A stretch of 64,000 nucleotides of DNA from Negativicutes bacterium (GTDB lineage Bacteria; Bacillota_C; Negativicutes; Sporomusales_B; JARLHX01). The stretch spans positions 22,455 through 86,454 of the forward strand of contig JARLHY010000114.1 of the NCBI GenBank assembly GCA_031292015.1, written 5' to 3'. Positions 31,509-40,254 of this stretch are shown here, one piece after another. The notes beneath the pieces were generated by a model. It was not told where the DNA came from, did not search any database, and worked only from the letters and a program-made list of their open reading frames with translations. Made by a program: the position numbers and the translations under genes. Position 1 is the stretch's first letter. Each line of letters begins with the position of its first letter.

Positions 31509-33183
31509 GCCTCTCCTCCTCTTTTTCCTCACCGACCGGACCGATCAGGAGGTTTTCCATCGTCTTTTTCAGTATCAGCGGCATGGCGTCAAAAGAATAG
31601 GCCGCAGCGACCCGCTCGGACAGTTTATGCGCGTCCTTGCCGTAGGGGCCGATGTTGACCACCGGCATGCTGATGGTCTGGATGGCCTCTACCGGCAGCG
31701 TATACTGCCTGCTCCAGGCCGGCATGTTGTCAGTCAGACTGGCGAGGCCTTCGGGGCTGGCGAGGCCGCAGTAGCTCAGATCGGAGATATAGGGATAGAA
31801 TTTCCTTGTGACAATATTATAGTCATAGACCGCCCTGGCGGCGTCGACCGCATCGTTCACGGCCGCCAGCAAAGCCTCGCCGCCGTCATCCCCGTCTTTG
31901 ACATAGATGTGCGGATAGTAGGGCGGCGCGAAGTAGACGATTATTTTCGAGTTTTTGTCCGAGTAGTGTTTGTGAACCTCCTGGACAATGGCCAGGGAAA
32001 AATCCCGGTCGTCGACTTTCTCATCGCGCAGTTTCCGGGCGGTAGCGGCGATGATTCTGTCGATTTTTTCGCCCAGTTCGGCCTTGACGTTATGATACAG
32101 TTCTTCGTAGGTCAGGACGTGCACTTCCCACGGCAGCCGCTGAAAGGGAATATGGCTCAGGGCACAAAACTTTTCATATTCCTCGTTCAGGCGTTTAATG
32201 ACATTTTCGAAGGAAGTGACCGCCTTGGCCTTGCACTTTGCCAGAACCGCGTCCGGCTGGCTGACATGGGTCGCGTAGTTGAAGTACAGGTTCACGGCGT
32301 TGGCGGTCTGCACCGAGTACTCGGTTTTCAGGTCCCGCTGATAGAGGCTGATGGGCGGCAGAGCCACCTCGCCGTCGGCGATATCGCAAAGATCGGTGCT
32401 CAGATCCAACTGGTACAAAACCTCGGAGGCCAGCAGGTTGGCGTCAAGACCGTTGAAGGCTTCGCCGACATGGGTCTCCTCGCCGTACAGGAAAAAGCAG
32501 GGCAGCAGTTTACCTGTCGTGCCGATGTATACATAGCGGTTATCATCGCCGGGATAGCGGCTGGTGGTGTAATCGGTATCGATGGCGCCGATGAATCGCC
32601 AGCCCTTACTGCGGGCCATCGTCGCCAGGTCCTGAACCGCCGCGAGCATGCCGGCCGAATTGCCTTCCTCGTCCGGCACGCCGGCAAACACCAGATTCCC
32701 TTCCAGTTCCCCGGCTCTGCCGGCAAAGTCCTCCAGCATCACCAGCAGCGCGGCCACCCCGGTTTTCATATCAAGGATACCCCTGCCGACGATCCAGTCC
32801 GGCGAGGCGATCTCGGCCAGGGTCTCATCGCTGAATTTCACGGCAGGCAGCTTTTCTTTCAGCGCCGCCGGATTTGTGGCGTATTCCCTCAGTTCGGCGT
32901 AGTCGTCGATGCCCACGGTGTCAATATGGCCCAGACACAAAAGGGTCTTGCCGTCCTTTTGCCGCTGGCCCTCAATGACGGCAAGGACGTTCTTCCGGCC
33001 GAGCTTATCGCCGGGAATCGGCAGCAGTTCGAGATTCCCGGGCCGGGCCCGGAAATAGTCCAGCCCCTGCAGCCAGTTATAAATTTTCTCGGCTATCTCC
33101 ACTTCACCGGGTGTCCCGACAACACTCCGGATCTTGGTCAACTCGACAGCGACGGTTTTGATTCTCTCGCCCAGTTCAGTCAA
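31480..33183 (-). CDS. M20-family peptidase, RocB-like
   Basis: The 567-residue zinc peptidase-like protein has M20 features: LCLGHIDTVGIDDY (metal His/Asp), GRGILDMKTGVAALLVMLED (bridging Asp), VPDEEGNSAGM (catalytic Glu pair). Its length fits RocB, an arginine-utilisation protein of Bacillus of uncertain reaction. The start is a TTG at 33183 with AAGGAGGGG upstream. The downstream overlapping gene encodes a probable ornithine cyclodeaminase, which supports a role in arginine, ornithine or acyl-amino-acid catabolism. Confidence 0.88.
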   Translation of the reverse strand: MTELGERIKTVAVELTKIRSVVGTPGEVEIAEKIYNWLQGLDYFRARPGNLELLPIPGDKLGRKNVLAVIEGQRQKDGKTLLCLGHIDTVGIDDYAELREYATNPAALKEKLPAVKFSDETLAEIASPDWIVGRGILDMKTGVAALLVMLEDFAGRAGELEGNLVFAGVPDEEGNSAGMLAAVQDLATMARSKGWRFIGAIDTDYTTSRYPGDDNRYVYIGTTGKLLPCFFLYGEETHVGEAFNGLDANLLASEVLYQLDLSTDLCDIADGEVALPPISLYQRDLKTEYSVQTANAVNLYFNYATHVSQPDAVLAKCKAKAVTSFENVIKRLNEEYEKFCALSHIPFQRLPWEVHVLTYEELYHNVKAELGEKIDRIIAATARKLRDEKVDDRDFSLAIVQEVHKHYSDKNSKIIVYFAPPYYPHIYVKDGDDGGEALLAAVNDAVDAARAVYDYNIVTRKFYPYISDLSYCGLASPEGLASLTDNMPAWSRQYTLPVEAIQTISMPVVNIGPYGKDAHKLSERVAAAYSFDAMPLILKKTMENLLIGPVGEEKEEERHDELQAADL

Positions 33184-33244
33184 ACCGTCCCCTCCTTTTC
33201 ATGAAAATTTGCGGTAATCCCGGCCCCAATAAGCGGTAAGGCTG

Positions 33245-33279
33245 CAAAAAACCCCTAGCAGTAAAAACTACTAGAGGTA
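33245..33279 (-). terminator. Terminator of the RND efflux operon
   Basis: ACCCCTAGCAGT (33251-33262) pairs with ACTACTAGAGGT (33268-33279) with two mismatches. On the minus strand it is followed by TTTTTTGCAGC. It lies about 110 bases past the pump stop codon; the stretch between holds no gene. Confidence 0.7.
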
Positions 33280-33391
33280 TGCTCAGCAAAATATGCATCT
33301 TGGAACAGACTTTGCAGGAATCAGTTGCCTGCCTTATAAGGATTGTTTCTCCGCAGACGCCGCAATTCCTTCTTTGCTGACAAAGGATTGG

Positions 33392-36300
33392 TTAAGAAAC
33401 GGTATTTTCGGGATTTTGCTGTTTCAGTTGTTTTTCCCGACGCCGCTCATAGATTCTTGCCATAACCCGTTCCACCACCACGAACAGAACGGGGATCATA
33501 AAGATCCAAATACCGGTGGCCATGAACATCCCGCCGACCACCGCCGTGCCCATGGCGTTCCTGGCCCCGGCGCCGGCGCCGGTGGCCATTGCCAGGGGAA
33601 GGCAGCCGATGATAAAGGCCAGCGAGGTCATCAGAATGGGCCGCAGGCGGATCCGGGCAGCTTCAATCGCCGCCTTGACAGGGTCCATGCCCTTATCCAC
33701 CCTCACCTTGGCGAACTCGACGATCAGGATGGCGTTCTTGGCCGCCAGACCGATGAGCATGACCAGGCCGATCTGCATATAGATGCTGTTTTCCAAACCG
33801 CGGGCGTACTGGAAGAGAAACGCCCCGAACATCCCGGTCGGCACGCAGAGAATGACGGCGAAGGGAACGCCCCAGCTCTCATACAGCGCCGCCAGGCACA
33901 AAAACACGAACAGCAGGGACAACCCGAAGACCAGCGGGGCTCTTGAACCGGAGATCTTTTCCTCGCGGCTCTGGTCGGCCCATTCATAGCTGAAGCCGGA
34001 CGGCAAGGTCTGAGCGGCGACAGCTTCCAAGGCGGTGAGGGCCTGACCGGAGCTATAGCCAGGGGCGGGGTTGCCGCCGATCTGGATGGCCCGGTAGTCG
34101 TTGAACCGTTTAATCAAGGTGGAAGCGTTGATATCTTTGGGTTTCAGCAGTGTGTTGAGCGGCACCATCGTGCCGCTGGAGCTGCGCACGTAGAAAAAAC
34201 GGGTTGCATCAATGTCGTTGCGGAACTGCGGCGCGGCCTGCATCATAACCCAGTAAGTGCGGCCGAATGCGTTGAAATCGTTGACATGGGCGCCGCCGAA
34301 AAAGGTCTGCAGGGCGGTAAACACCGAGGAGACCGGAACACCCAGTTTTTCGGCCTTCTCCCGGTCGACTTCGAACTCATAGCCGGGGGTGCTGTTGTTG
34401 AAGGTGGTATAGATCATCCCGATTTCGGGCCGCTTACGGGCGGCGGCGATGAATTCCTTCGAGACCCGGTCAATTTCGTCCAGCGTGGTACCGGCACGGT
34501 CTTCGATCATCATCGTAAAGCCGCCGGTGGTGCCGATGCCGGGCAGCGACGGCGGGCTGAAGGCCAGGATGCTGGCTTCGGAGATGTGACTGCCGTCTTT
34601 GAACACTTGCTGAATTTCCTGGGCAACCTGCTGGTCCTTGGCGGTCCGCTCATCCCAAGGCGCGAGCCTGGTGAAGATAACCCCGTTGTTGGGTTTTATC
34701 CCGCCCCCCAGGATGTCGAAACCGGTTATGGCCATCTCGTCGATAACACCGGCTTTGGTCCGGATATTTGCGGCAAGTTTGTTGATCACTTCCCGGGTCC
34801 GGTTCATGCTGGCAGCCTCGGGCAATGTGACGGTGGTAAGAAAGTAGCCCATATCTTCGACAGGTACGAAGGAGGTGGGAACGGCGCGATACAGGGCGCC
34901 GATCATGATTACCAGCACCACCAGCATCACAATGCCGAGCCGGGCCCGGGCGATGATCTTGCCCAGGATGCCGCCGTAACCTTCGATCATGTTGTCGAAC
35001 CACTGGTTGAAGCTGTCGAATACTCTGCCGACAATCCCGTTATGTCGGTTGGGGTCGTGCGGCTTTAGCAGCAGGGCGCACAGGGCAGGTGTCAGGGACA
35101 GGGCGACAAGGGCCGACAGGGCCATGGAAACCGCGACTGTCAGCGCAAACTGTTTGTAGAGCACACCCATGGTGCCGCCCAGGAAAGCCACCGGAATGAA
35201 GACCGAGGCCAGAACGAAGGCAATGGCCACAACCGGCCCGGACACTTCGCTCATCGCCCGTACAGTGGCGTCATGCGGACTGAGACCGGTGAAGCGCATA
35301 TGATACTCCACCGCCTCGATGACGACGATGGCATCGTCAACCACCAAGCCGATAGCCAGCACCATGGCGAACAGGGTCAGGGTGTTAATGGAAAAACCGA
35401 GAGCCAAAAAGGCGCCGAAGGTACCGATGAGCGACACCGGCACGGCCAGCATTGGAATAAGGGTGGCCCGCCATGTCTGGAGAAAAATGAAGACAACGAT
35501 CAGCACCAGAAACAGCGCCGCAGCCAACGTTTTGGCCACTTCCTTCATCGATTCGCGGACATACTGGGTGTTGTCGACGACAACCTTATACTGCAGATCG
35601 TGAGGAAACCTCTTGGCGGCATCCTCAAGTACCTGTTGACAATTGGCGATGGTAATCAGGGCGTTGGCGTCAGGACTCAGCATCACCGCGAAGCCGGCGG
35701 CCGGATTTCCGCTGGTGTCGGAGAGAAAACTGTAATCCTGGCCGGCCAATTCGATTTTGGCGATGTCGCCAAGGTGGACGATGGAGCCGTCGGAGTTGGC
35801 CCGGACGACGATCTTGGCGAACTCGGCCGGATCGGTCAGGCGGCCCTTAACCCGGAGACTGTACTGGAACTGCTGGCCGTCAGGAATCGGGATTTTTCCC
35901 ACCGTGCCGGCCGGAGCCTGGATATTCTGCTGGCTGATGGCTGTGGAGACGTCGCCCACGGCGATCTTCAGCCTGGCCATCTTATCCGGGTCCAGCCAGA
36001 CCCGCATCGCGTAGCTTGTGCCAAATTCGCTGATGTCGCCTACGCCTTTGACCCTTTTAATGTCTTCCATAATATAGATGTCGCCGTAGTTTTTGAGAAA
36101 GGTGCTGTCATAAGTCCCGTTGGGCGAATACAGGGCGAAGATGAAGGCCCTGTCCTGGGACGCCTTCACGGTGGTGACCCCGGCCAGCTGCACATCCTGG
36201 GGCAGGGCGGCGTTAGCCTGCGCCACCCGGTTCTGGGTCTGCACGGTGGCCAGATCGGGGTCTTTGCCCAGTTCGAACTGGACACTCAAAGTGTAAGTGC

Positions 36301-36556
36301 CGTTGTCCGAGCTGGTGGAACGCATGTTGATCAGGCCTTCCACCCCGTTGACCTGCTGTTCGATGGTCTGAGCGACCGTCTGTTCCACAACGTCGGCGTT
36401 AGCCCCTGAATAAGTGGCGTTTACCGTAACCTGGGGCGGAGTGATCTGGGGATATTGGGCGACAGGCAGGTTAAAGGCCGAGATGCCCCCCACCAGAGTA
36501 ATGACGATGGAAATAACGATAGCGAAAATGGGACGATCGATAAAAAACCTGGCCAT
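33392..36556 (-). CDS. RND multidrug efflux pump, HAE1/AcrB type
   Basis: The 1054-residue inner-membrane proton antiporter is full length for AcrB/MexB. It has 12 membrane helices and two large periplasmic loops (about 40-330 and 560-870). The proton-relay pair is in AIGLVVDDAIVVIEAVEYHM and the matching Lys in GLAAKNAILIVEFAK. It begins ARFFIDRPIFAIVISIVITL, typical of HAE1 pumps. It lies 11 bases after the adaptor gene. Its presence implies an outer membrane; the outer-membrane channel gene is not in the window. AGGAGG precedes the ATG. Confidence 0.96.
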   Translation of the reverse strand: MARFFIDRPIFAIVISIVITLVGGISAFNLPVAQYPQITPPQVTVNATYSGANADVVEQTVAQTIEQQVNGVEGLINMRSTSSDNGTYTLSVQFELGKDPDLATVQTQNRVAQANAALPQDVQLAGVTTVKASQDRAFIFALYSPNGTYDSTFLKNYGDIYIMEDIKRVKGVGDISEFGTSYAMRVWLDPDKMARLKIAVGDVSTAISQQNIQAPAGTVGKIPIPDGQQFQYSLRVKGRLTDPAEFAKIVVRANSDGSIVHLGDIAKIELAGQDYSFLSDTSGNPAAGFAVMLSPDANALITIANCQQVLEDAAKRFPHDLQYKVVVDNTQYVRESMKEVAKTLAAALFLVLIVVFIFLQTWRATLIPMLAVPVSLIGTFGAFLALGFSINTLTLFAMVLAIGLVVDDAIVVIEAVEYHMRFTGLSPHDATVRAMSEVSGPVVAIAFVLASVFIPVAFLGGTMGVLYKQFALTVAVSMALSALVALSLTPALCALLLKPHDPNRHNGIVGRVFDSFNQWFDNMIEGYGGILGKIIARARLGIVMLVVLVIMIGALYRAVPTSFVPVEDMGYFLTTVTLPEAASMNRTREVINKLAANIRTKAGVIDEMAITGFDILGGGIKPNNGVIFTRLAPWDERTAKDQQVAQEIQQVFKDGSHISEASILAFSPPSLPGIGTTGGFTMMIEDRAGTTLDEIDRVSKEFIAAARKRPEIGMIYTTFNNSTPGYEFEVDREKAEKLGVPVSSVFTALQTFFGGAHVNDFNAFGRTYWVMMQAAPQFRNDIDATRFFYVRSSSGTMVPLNTLLKPKDINASTLIKRFNDYRAIQIGGNPAPGYSSGQALTALEAVAAQTLPSGFSYEWADQSREEKISGSRAPLVFGLSLLFVFLCLAALYESWGVPFAVILCVPTGMFGAFLFQYARGLENSIYMQIGLVMLIGLAAKNAILIVEFAKVRVDKGMDPVKAAIEAARIRLRPILMTSLAFIIGCLPLAMATGAGAGARNAMGTAVVGGMFMATGIWIFMIPVLFVVVERVMARIYERRREKQLKQQNPENTVS

Positions 36557-36567
36557 CCGGGCACCTC

Positions 36568-37743
36568 CTACTGTTTGGACGCACTTTGCAAATCATTTGG
36601 TCCGATCATTGTCACGTTCATCACCGTGCCAGGCGGTGTCTTCAAGAAACCTTCGACAACAATGCTGTCTGCCGCGGTCAGGCCTTCTTCCACAACCCAC
36701 AGGCCGCCAACCCTTGGTCCCATCTTCACCGGCCGCGATTCGGCCTTGTTTTCGGCGCCGACCACGGTGACGAAGGTTTTGCCCAGCAGTTGCTGTACAG
36801 CCCGCTGCGGGACAAGCAGCGCCCCAGGTCGAACCTCGCCCTGAGCCACGACCCGGGCGAACATGCCGGGGATGAGAAGCTTCTGCGGGTTGGCAAAGAC
36901 TGCCTTCAGGGTGAGGGTGCCGGTATCCTGGGCCAGGCCCCGGTCCACCTGCTCGATCTTTCCGGTGAGGGGATACTGGGACCCGTCGCTGAGAACAAGT
37001 TTAAGGCTGTTGCCCCAGTCGGCCGATGAGGCGGACCGTCCGGCGTTGGCCATGCTCAAATATTCATTTTCACTCATACTGAACTGGACGAATACCGGGT
37101 CCACCGAGGACATGGTGGCCAGGACCGTTGTTCCGGCTGTAACAAAACTGCCAACCGCCAGGTCATTCACGTCGATGCGGCCGTTGAAGGGAGCGACAAT
37201 CAGCGTATCCTGCAGGTCGTCGGCAGCCGATTGCACCCGGGCCTGGTTCGCCGCCACCACGGCGGAGTTCTGCCGCTCCACCGACATAGCCGTGTCCAGA
37301 ACCTGCTGGGCCACGGCCTGCTGAGAGGCCAGTTTCTGATATCTCATAGTATCCAGATGGGAATTGCTCAGGCTGGCCTCGGACTGGGCCAACGTGGCCT
37401 GGGCGGTGGAGAGAGCGGCGTTATAAGGCCGCTGGTCGATCTGAAACAACGGCTGTCCCTCGCTCACGGTGGCCCCGCCGCTGACCATCTTGCCGATGAT
37501 GCTGCCTGAAACCCTGGACCGAATCTGGACTTCGTTTTTGGCGATCACCTGGCCGACAAATTCGTATGTAACCAGGGCGTCCTGCTGAAGCACCTGCATG
37601 GCCTTGACTTCCACCGGCGCCGCCGCCGGCGCTGCCTGCCGGCCACAGCCGGCTGCCAGAACCGTTAGACAAACCGCCGCCACAATCCAGTAGCTTGCAA
37701 GCGACGAATATCCGCCGCTGACTTTCCAACCTTTAGTGTTCAT
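36568..37743 (-). CDS. RND periplasmic adaptor (membrane fusion protein) lipoprotein
   Basis: The 391-residue adaptor of the AcrA/MexA type has a lipoprotein signal (VAAVCLTVLAAGCGRQ, Cys about 33) and the barrel/lipoyl halves IRSRVSGSIIGKMVSGG and IVAPFNGRIDVNDLAVGSFV. A helical hairpin lies between them (about 105-175), with a beta-barrel and membrane-proximal domain after. It bridges the RND pump and an outer-membrane channel. It precedes the pump gene by 11 bases and follows the TetR gene by 114. Confidence 0.95.
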   Translation of the reverse strand: MNTKGWKVSGGYSSLASYWIVAAVCLTVLAAGCGRQAAPAAAPVEVKAMQVLQQDALVTYEFVGQVIAKNEVQIRSRVSGSIIGKMVSGGATVSEGQPLFQIDQRPYNAALSTAQATLAQSEASLSNSHLDTMRYQKLASQQAVAQQVLDTAMSVERQNSAVVAANQARVQSAADDLQDTLIVAPFNGRIDVNDLAVGSFVTAGTTVLATMSSVDPVFVQFSMSENEYLSMANAGRSASSADWGNSLKLVLSDGSQYPLTGKIEQVDRGLAQDTGTLTLKAVFANPQKLLIPGMFARVVAQGEVRPGALLVPQRAVQQLLGKTFVTVVGAENKAESRPVKMGPRVGGLWVVEEGLTAADSIVVEGFLKTPPGTVMNVTMIGPNDLQSASKQ

Positions 37744-37857
37744 TCTGCTGCACCTCGTATCAAGTATTTTGGCGTTTTGGAACTGCTGAACCCAGTTGCT
37801 TATCTGACCAACCAGTCATCGCCGGCGATAAAAAAAGCCGTTGTCCGGAGGATCGAC

Positions 37858-38448
37858 CTAGACGGCATTTTTGCCGACAAGCCGCCACAAGTTATCCATC
37901 ATCTGCTCCCGCAGGGCGAGTGCGTTGAAACTGAGAACCGAACAGCGCAATCCCTGGATAATTGAAAACAGCAACGCAGCCATGGCGTGGCTGTCCAGAT
38001 CGCCGCGGATTTCCCCGCTGTCTGCAGCCATCTGCAGCCGCTGTTCGATGTCGCTGCGAATAAGCACCTGGCTGCGGTCGAGGCGGGACTGCAATTCCGG
38101 GAAATTATCAATGGTCTCCAGGAACAGTCTGGCAAAATTGGCGCGAAGATCGCCCTGAATTCCCAGGGTATCATCAATAAAGCATTCCACCTGCCGCTCG
38201 ACCAGGATCGTGGTCAGAAACTCTTTAAGGGTTTTGGCCTCCTGGGACAATTGATGATATTGTTCTTCCAGCAGGTCAAACAGGTGGTGACTGGCTACCT
38301 GCAACAGGTCTTCCTTGCTGGAAAAATAATGGTAGATTCCGCCCTTGGTCAATCCGGTCTCGTTCGCGACATCGATAAGGGATACATACTTATAGCCCCG
38401 CAGTATAAAGAGGCGAAGCGCGGCGATGATGATATTGCCTTTTGTCAT
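37858..38448 (-). CDS. TetR-family regulator of the RND pump
   Basis: The 196-residue repressor has the HTH in AALRLFILRGYKYVSLIDVA and ETGLTKGGIYHYFSSKEDLL, and a helical ligand-binding domain. It is the first gene of the cluster TetR-adaptor-pump. A dyad at 38489-38500 lies at its promoter, consistent with autorepression of the cluster, with drugs or pump substrates as inducers. AGAGGGG precedes the ATG. Confidence 0.92.
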   Translation of the reverse strand: MTKGNIIIAALRLFILRGYKYVSLIDVANETGLTKGGIYHYFSSKEDLLQVASHHLFDLLEEQYHQLSQEAKTLKEFLTTILVERQVECFIDDTLGIQGDLRANFARLFLETIDNFPELQSRLDRSQVLIRSDIEQRLQMAADSGEIRGDLDSHAMAALLFSIIQGLRCSVLSFNALALREQMMDNLWRLVGKNAV

Positions 38449-38488
38449 GACCCGTTTCCCCTCTCTGCCGGAGTAAGCAGCACCTACC

Positions 38489-38500
38489 TACCGGACGGTA
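38489..38500. promoter_or_regulatory. TetR operator candidate TACCG-GA-CGGTA
   Basis: TACCGGACGGTA is a perfect five-base-arm dyad inside the longer, imperfect CTACCTACCGGACGGTATGTT. It lies about 40 bases before the TetR start codon, and its sequence style is typical of AcrR/TtgR-like operators. Confidence 0.6.
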
Positions 38501-38602
38501 TGTTACTATTATTGCTTATCTGATTTTCCTTGTCAATATCTATCTTGGGGGATTAATTGCCTGCAGCCAAATTTTACAATTGCCCGGCGCGGCTGACCTC
38601 AG

Positions 38603-39493
38603 TCACCGGGCGGCAACAAGAAACTGCTCGGCAAAATCAATCCAGAGCTTGGCGGGATAAGACAAGTGGCGGCCCTTTTTCCAGATAACCGACATGGTGT
38701 GCATGATCACAGGGTCGACCAGCGGTATGGCCGCCACCATATCCAGATTCAGATCATCACACAGAGCGCTGGGCAAAAATGCGACACCAAAATTAGCGGC
38801 GACGGTTTGCACCATCAGCCCCTTGCGGGAGGTTTCAAATACAACTTTCGGTTGAAAACCTGCCTCTTTGCACCGTTTTATAATATCGTCATGCAGACTG
38901 AAGTCGTCGGTATAAAGGACAAACGATTCGTCGGCAAGGGCGGCCAGTCCCACTTGCCCGGCCTGCCCCAGCGGGTGGCGGGAGCTGACGATCAGTCGCA
39001 ACGGATCGTTGGTAAAGGTAAACGCTTCGTAGTTTTCCGGATTAGGTGCACGACAAATAATGCCAATATCGAGAGTGCCGTCCTGGACGGCGCTTTCCAC
39101 TTTTTTCGAACCGAATTCGTACAGTCCGATTTCCACGTTCGGGTATCTTGCGCGAAATTCGCCGAGAATCTGGGCGAATTTCGTCGACTCGGTGAGGGGT
39201 GGGAGACCGATGACAATTTTTCCTTTTGCGATCTTGTACTGCCGGTCAAAATCGACGGCAAGGTCATTAAAAAGGGAAACCACCTGACTGGCCTGATCGA
39301 AGAAAATCGCCCCGGCATCGGTCAGTGCCACCAGTTTGGCGCTCCGGTTGAATAAGGCCACGCCAAGCTCGGTTTCCAGATCTTTGATCATTTTACTGAT
39401 CGCCGACTGGGAAACATGGGACATTGCCGCTGCCTTGCTGAAGCTTTTCTGGCGGACAACTTCAACAAAATATTTCAGATGATGGATATCCAT
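38603..39493 (-). CDS. LysR-family transcriptional regulator
   Basis: The 296-residue LTTR has the N-terminal HTH MDIHHLKYFVEVVRQKSFSK and AAAMSHVSQSAISKMIKDLE, and an effector domain from about residue 92 (KGKIVIGLPPLTESTKFAQI). The N-terminus and the VGL..LADESFVLYTDDF region resemble CitR/CidR-type regulators of carboxylate metabolism. GGGAGGG precedes the ATG. It is divergent from a three-gene unit ending in an AEC transporter; a clear dyad (39562-39584) lies between, so that unit is the likely regulon. Confidence 0.92.
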   Translation of the reverse strand: MDIHHLKYFVEVVRQKSFSKAAAMSHVSQSAISKMIKDLETELGVALFNRSAKLVALTDAGAIFFDQASQVVSLFNDLAVDFDRQYKIAKGKIVIGLPPLTESTKFAQILGEFRARYPNVEIGLYEFGSKKVESAVQDGTLDIGIICRAPNPENYEAFTFTNDPLRLIVSSRHPLGQAGQVGLAALADESFVLYTDDFSLHDDIIKRCKEAGFQPKVVFETSRKGLMVQTVAANFGVAFLPSALCDDLNLDMVAAIPLVDPVIMHTMSVIWKKGRHLSYPAKLWIDFAEQFLVAAR

Positions 39494-39561
39494 ACCTTTG
39501 CCCTCCCTTGGTTATTATCTGTTTTGGTAATACACACTATCTTATCTATGTATTTTACTTA

Positions 39562-39584
39562 TGATTATATAAGAATTATAATCA
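39562..39584. promoter_or_regulatory. LysR operator candidate TGATTATA-N7-TATAATCA
   Basis: Perfect 8-bp arms (39562-39569 and 39577-39584) around seven bases lie midway between the divergent LysR gene and the gene at 39666. The AT-rich dyad of about 23 bp fits the LTTR recognition-site pattern. Confidence 0.7.
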
Positions 39585-39665
39585 AGACACAACAATAAAT
39601 AAAAAGTTCACCGCCGTCTGGAAGCGCCAGCTGACAGTGAAGATAAGAAAACAGGAGTGATTACC

Positions 39666-40028
39666 ATGTCGATCATCAAGTTCCTTTCGTCCTTGCTATA
39701 TACCCCCCCGGTGTACAAAGTCAGTGTGGAGGGCATTAACGAAAAACTGAGCGGGTATCAGAAAACGCTGGAAAGCCTCGGTTTTGCCGTCAGGCGCGCC
39801 GACCAGACGCTGTACTTCACCCCCGCCCAGCTGCTTGTCGCCACCCGGGACAACACCATTCTGGAGATTACCATGGATGTAACAGGCTATGAAGGAATTT
39901 CCTACTCTGTGCAGACCAGAGGGTTTTTCGGCTCCCTCGCGGTCGGTCTGACTGATTTCGATCATGCCCTGGCGATGATCGGGGCCAAGGAAACGGCAAC
40001 CCCTGTCCAGGATAAGAAAATCGCCTGA
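39666..40028 (+). CDS. Unrecognised 120-residue protein
   Basis: I do not recognise the family. The protein starts MSIIKFLSSLLYTPPVYKVS with a short hydrophobic N-terminus. It continues as an apparently soluble alpha/beta domain (SGYQKTLESLGFAVRRADQT, LYFTPAQLLVATRDNTILEI, ISYSVQTRGFFGSLAVGL). No metal or nucleotide motif is visible. The ATG at 39666 has AGGAG eight bases upstream. It is first in a LysR-divergent unit with a 31-codon gene and an AEC carrier, which suggests a role linked to the carrier's substrate. Confidence 0.75.
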   Translation: MSIIKFLSSLLYTPPVYKVSVEGINEKLSGYQKTLESLGFAVRRADQTLYFTPAQLLVATRDNTILEITMDVTGYEGISYSVQTRGFFGSLAVGLTDFDHALAMIGAKETATPVQDKKIA

Positions 40029-40067
40029 TACCCGACTGCATCTTGCGAGACTTGGAGGTAAGAACCC

Positions 40068-40163
40068 ATGAAAACGATGATTCTGACCCAATTGTTCCGT
40101 CTGGGGCAGTTGCTGGGAAAACACCGCCCGCCGCTGACGGAAGATGTCTGGTTTTTCGAATAA
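40068..40163 (+). CDS. Putative 31-residue small protein
   Basis: A short frame, MKTMILTQLFRLGQLLGKHR continuing PPLTEDVWFFE, follows a strong TTGGAGG site nine bases before its ATG. It lies 39 bases after the preceding stop codon. The first 18 residues could form an amphipathic helix and the end is aromatic and acidic. No homologue comes to mind. It is supported only by the ribosome binding site and its position between two co-oriented genes; it could also be a leader peptide for the hairpin at 40194-40224. Confidence 0.5.
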   Translation: MKTMILTQLFRLGQLLGKHRPPLTEDVWFFE

Positions 40164-40193
40164 GCAAGCAGATCCCCATATGCTGTGACAGCA

Positions 40194-40231
40194 AACCCCA
40201 GGCACCGATGGATTGCCTGGGGTTCCGTCTT
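40194..40231 (+). terminator. Hairpin between the small gene and the AEC carrier
   Basis: AACCCCAGGCA (40194-40204) pairs perfectly with TGCCTGGGGTT (40214-40224); the tail CCGTCTTATCT is only weakly T-rich. It may be a partial terminator or attenuator that tunes carrier expression. Confidence 0.55.
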
Positions 40232-40254
40232 ATCTAGTTTGAGGAGGAACGAAC

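Noticed and set aside
31495..33204. A 569-codon open frame on the plus strand
   Set aside because: It is exactly antisense to the RocB-like gene, has no family features, and follows from the GC-rich third positions of the real gene.
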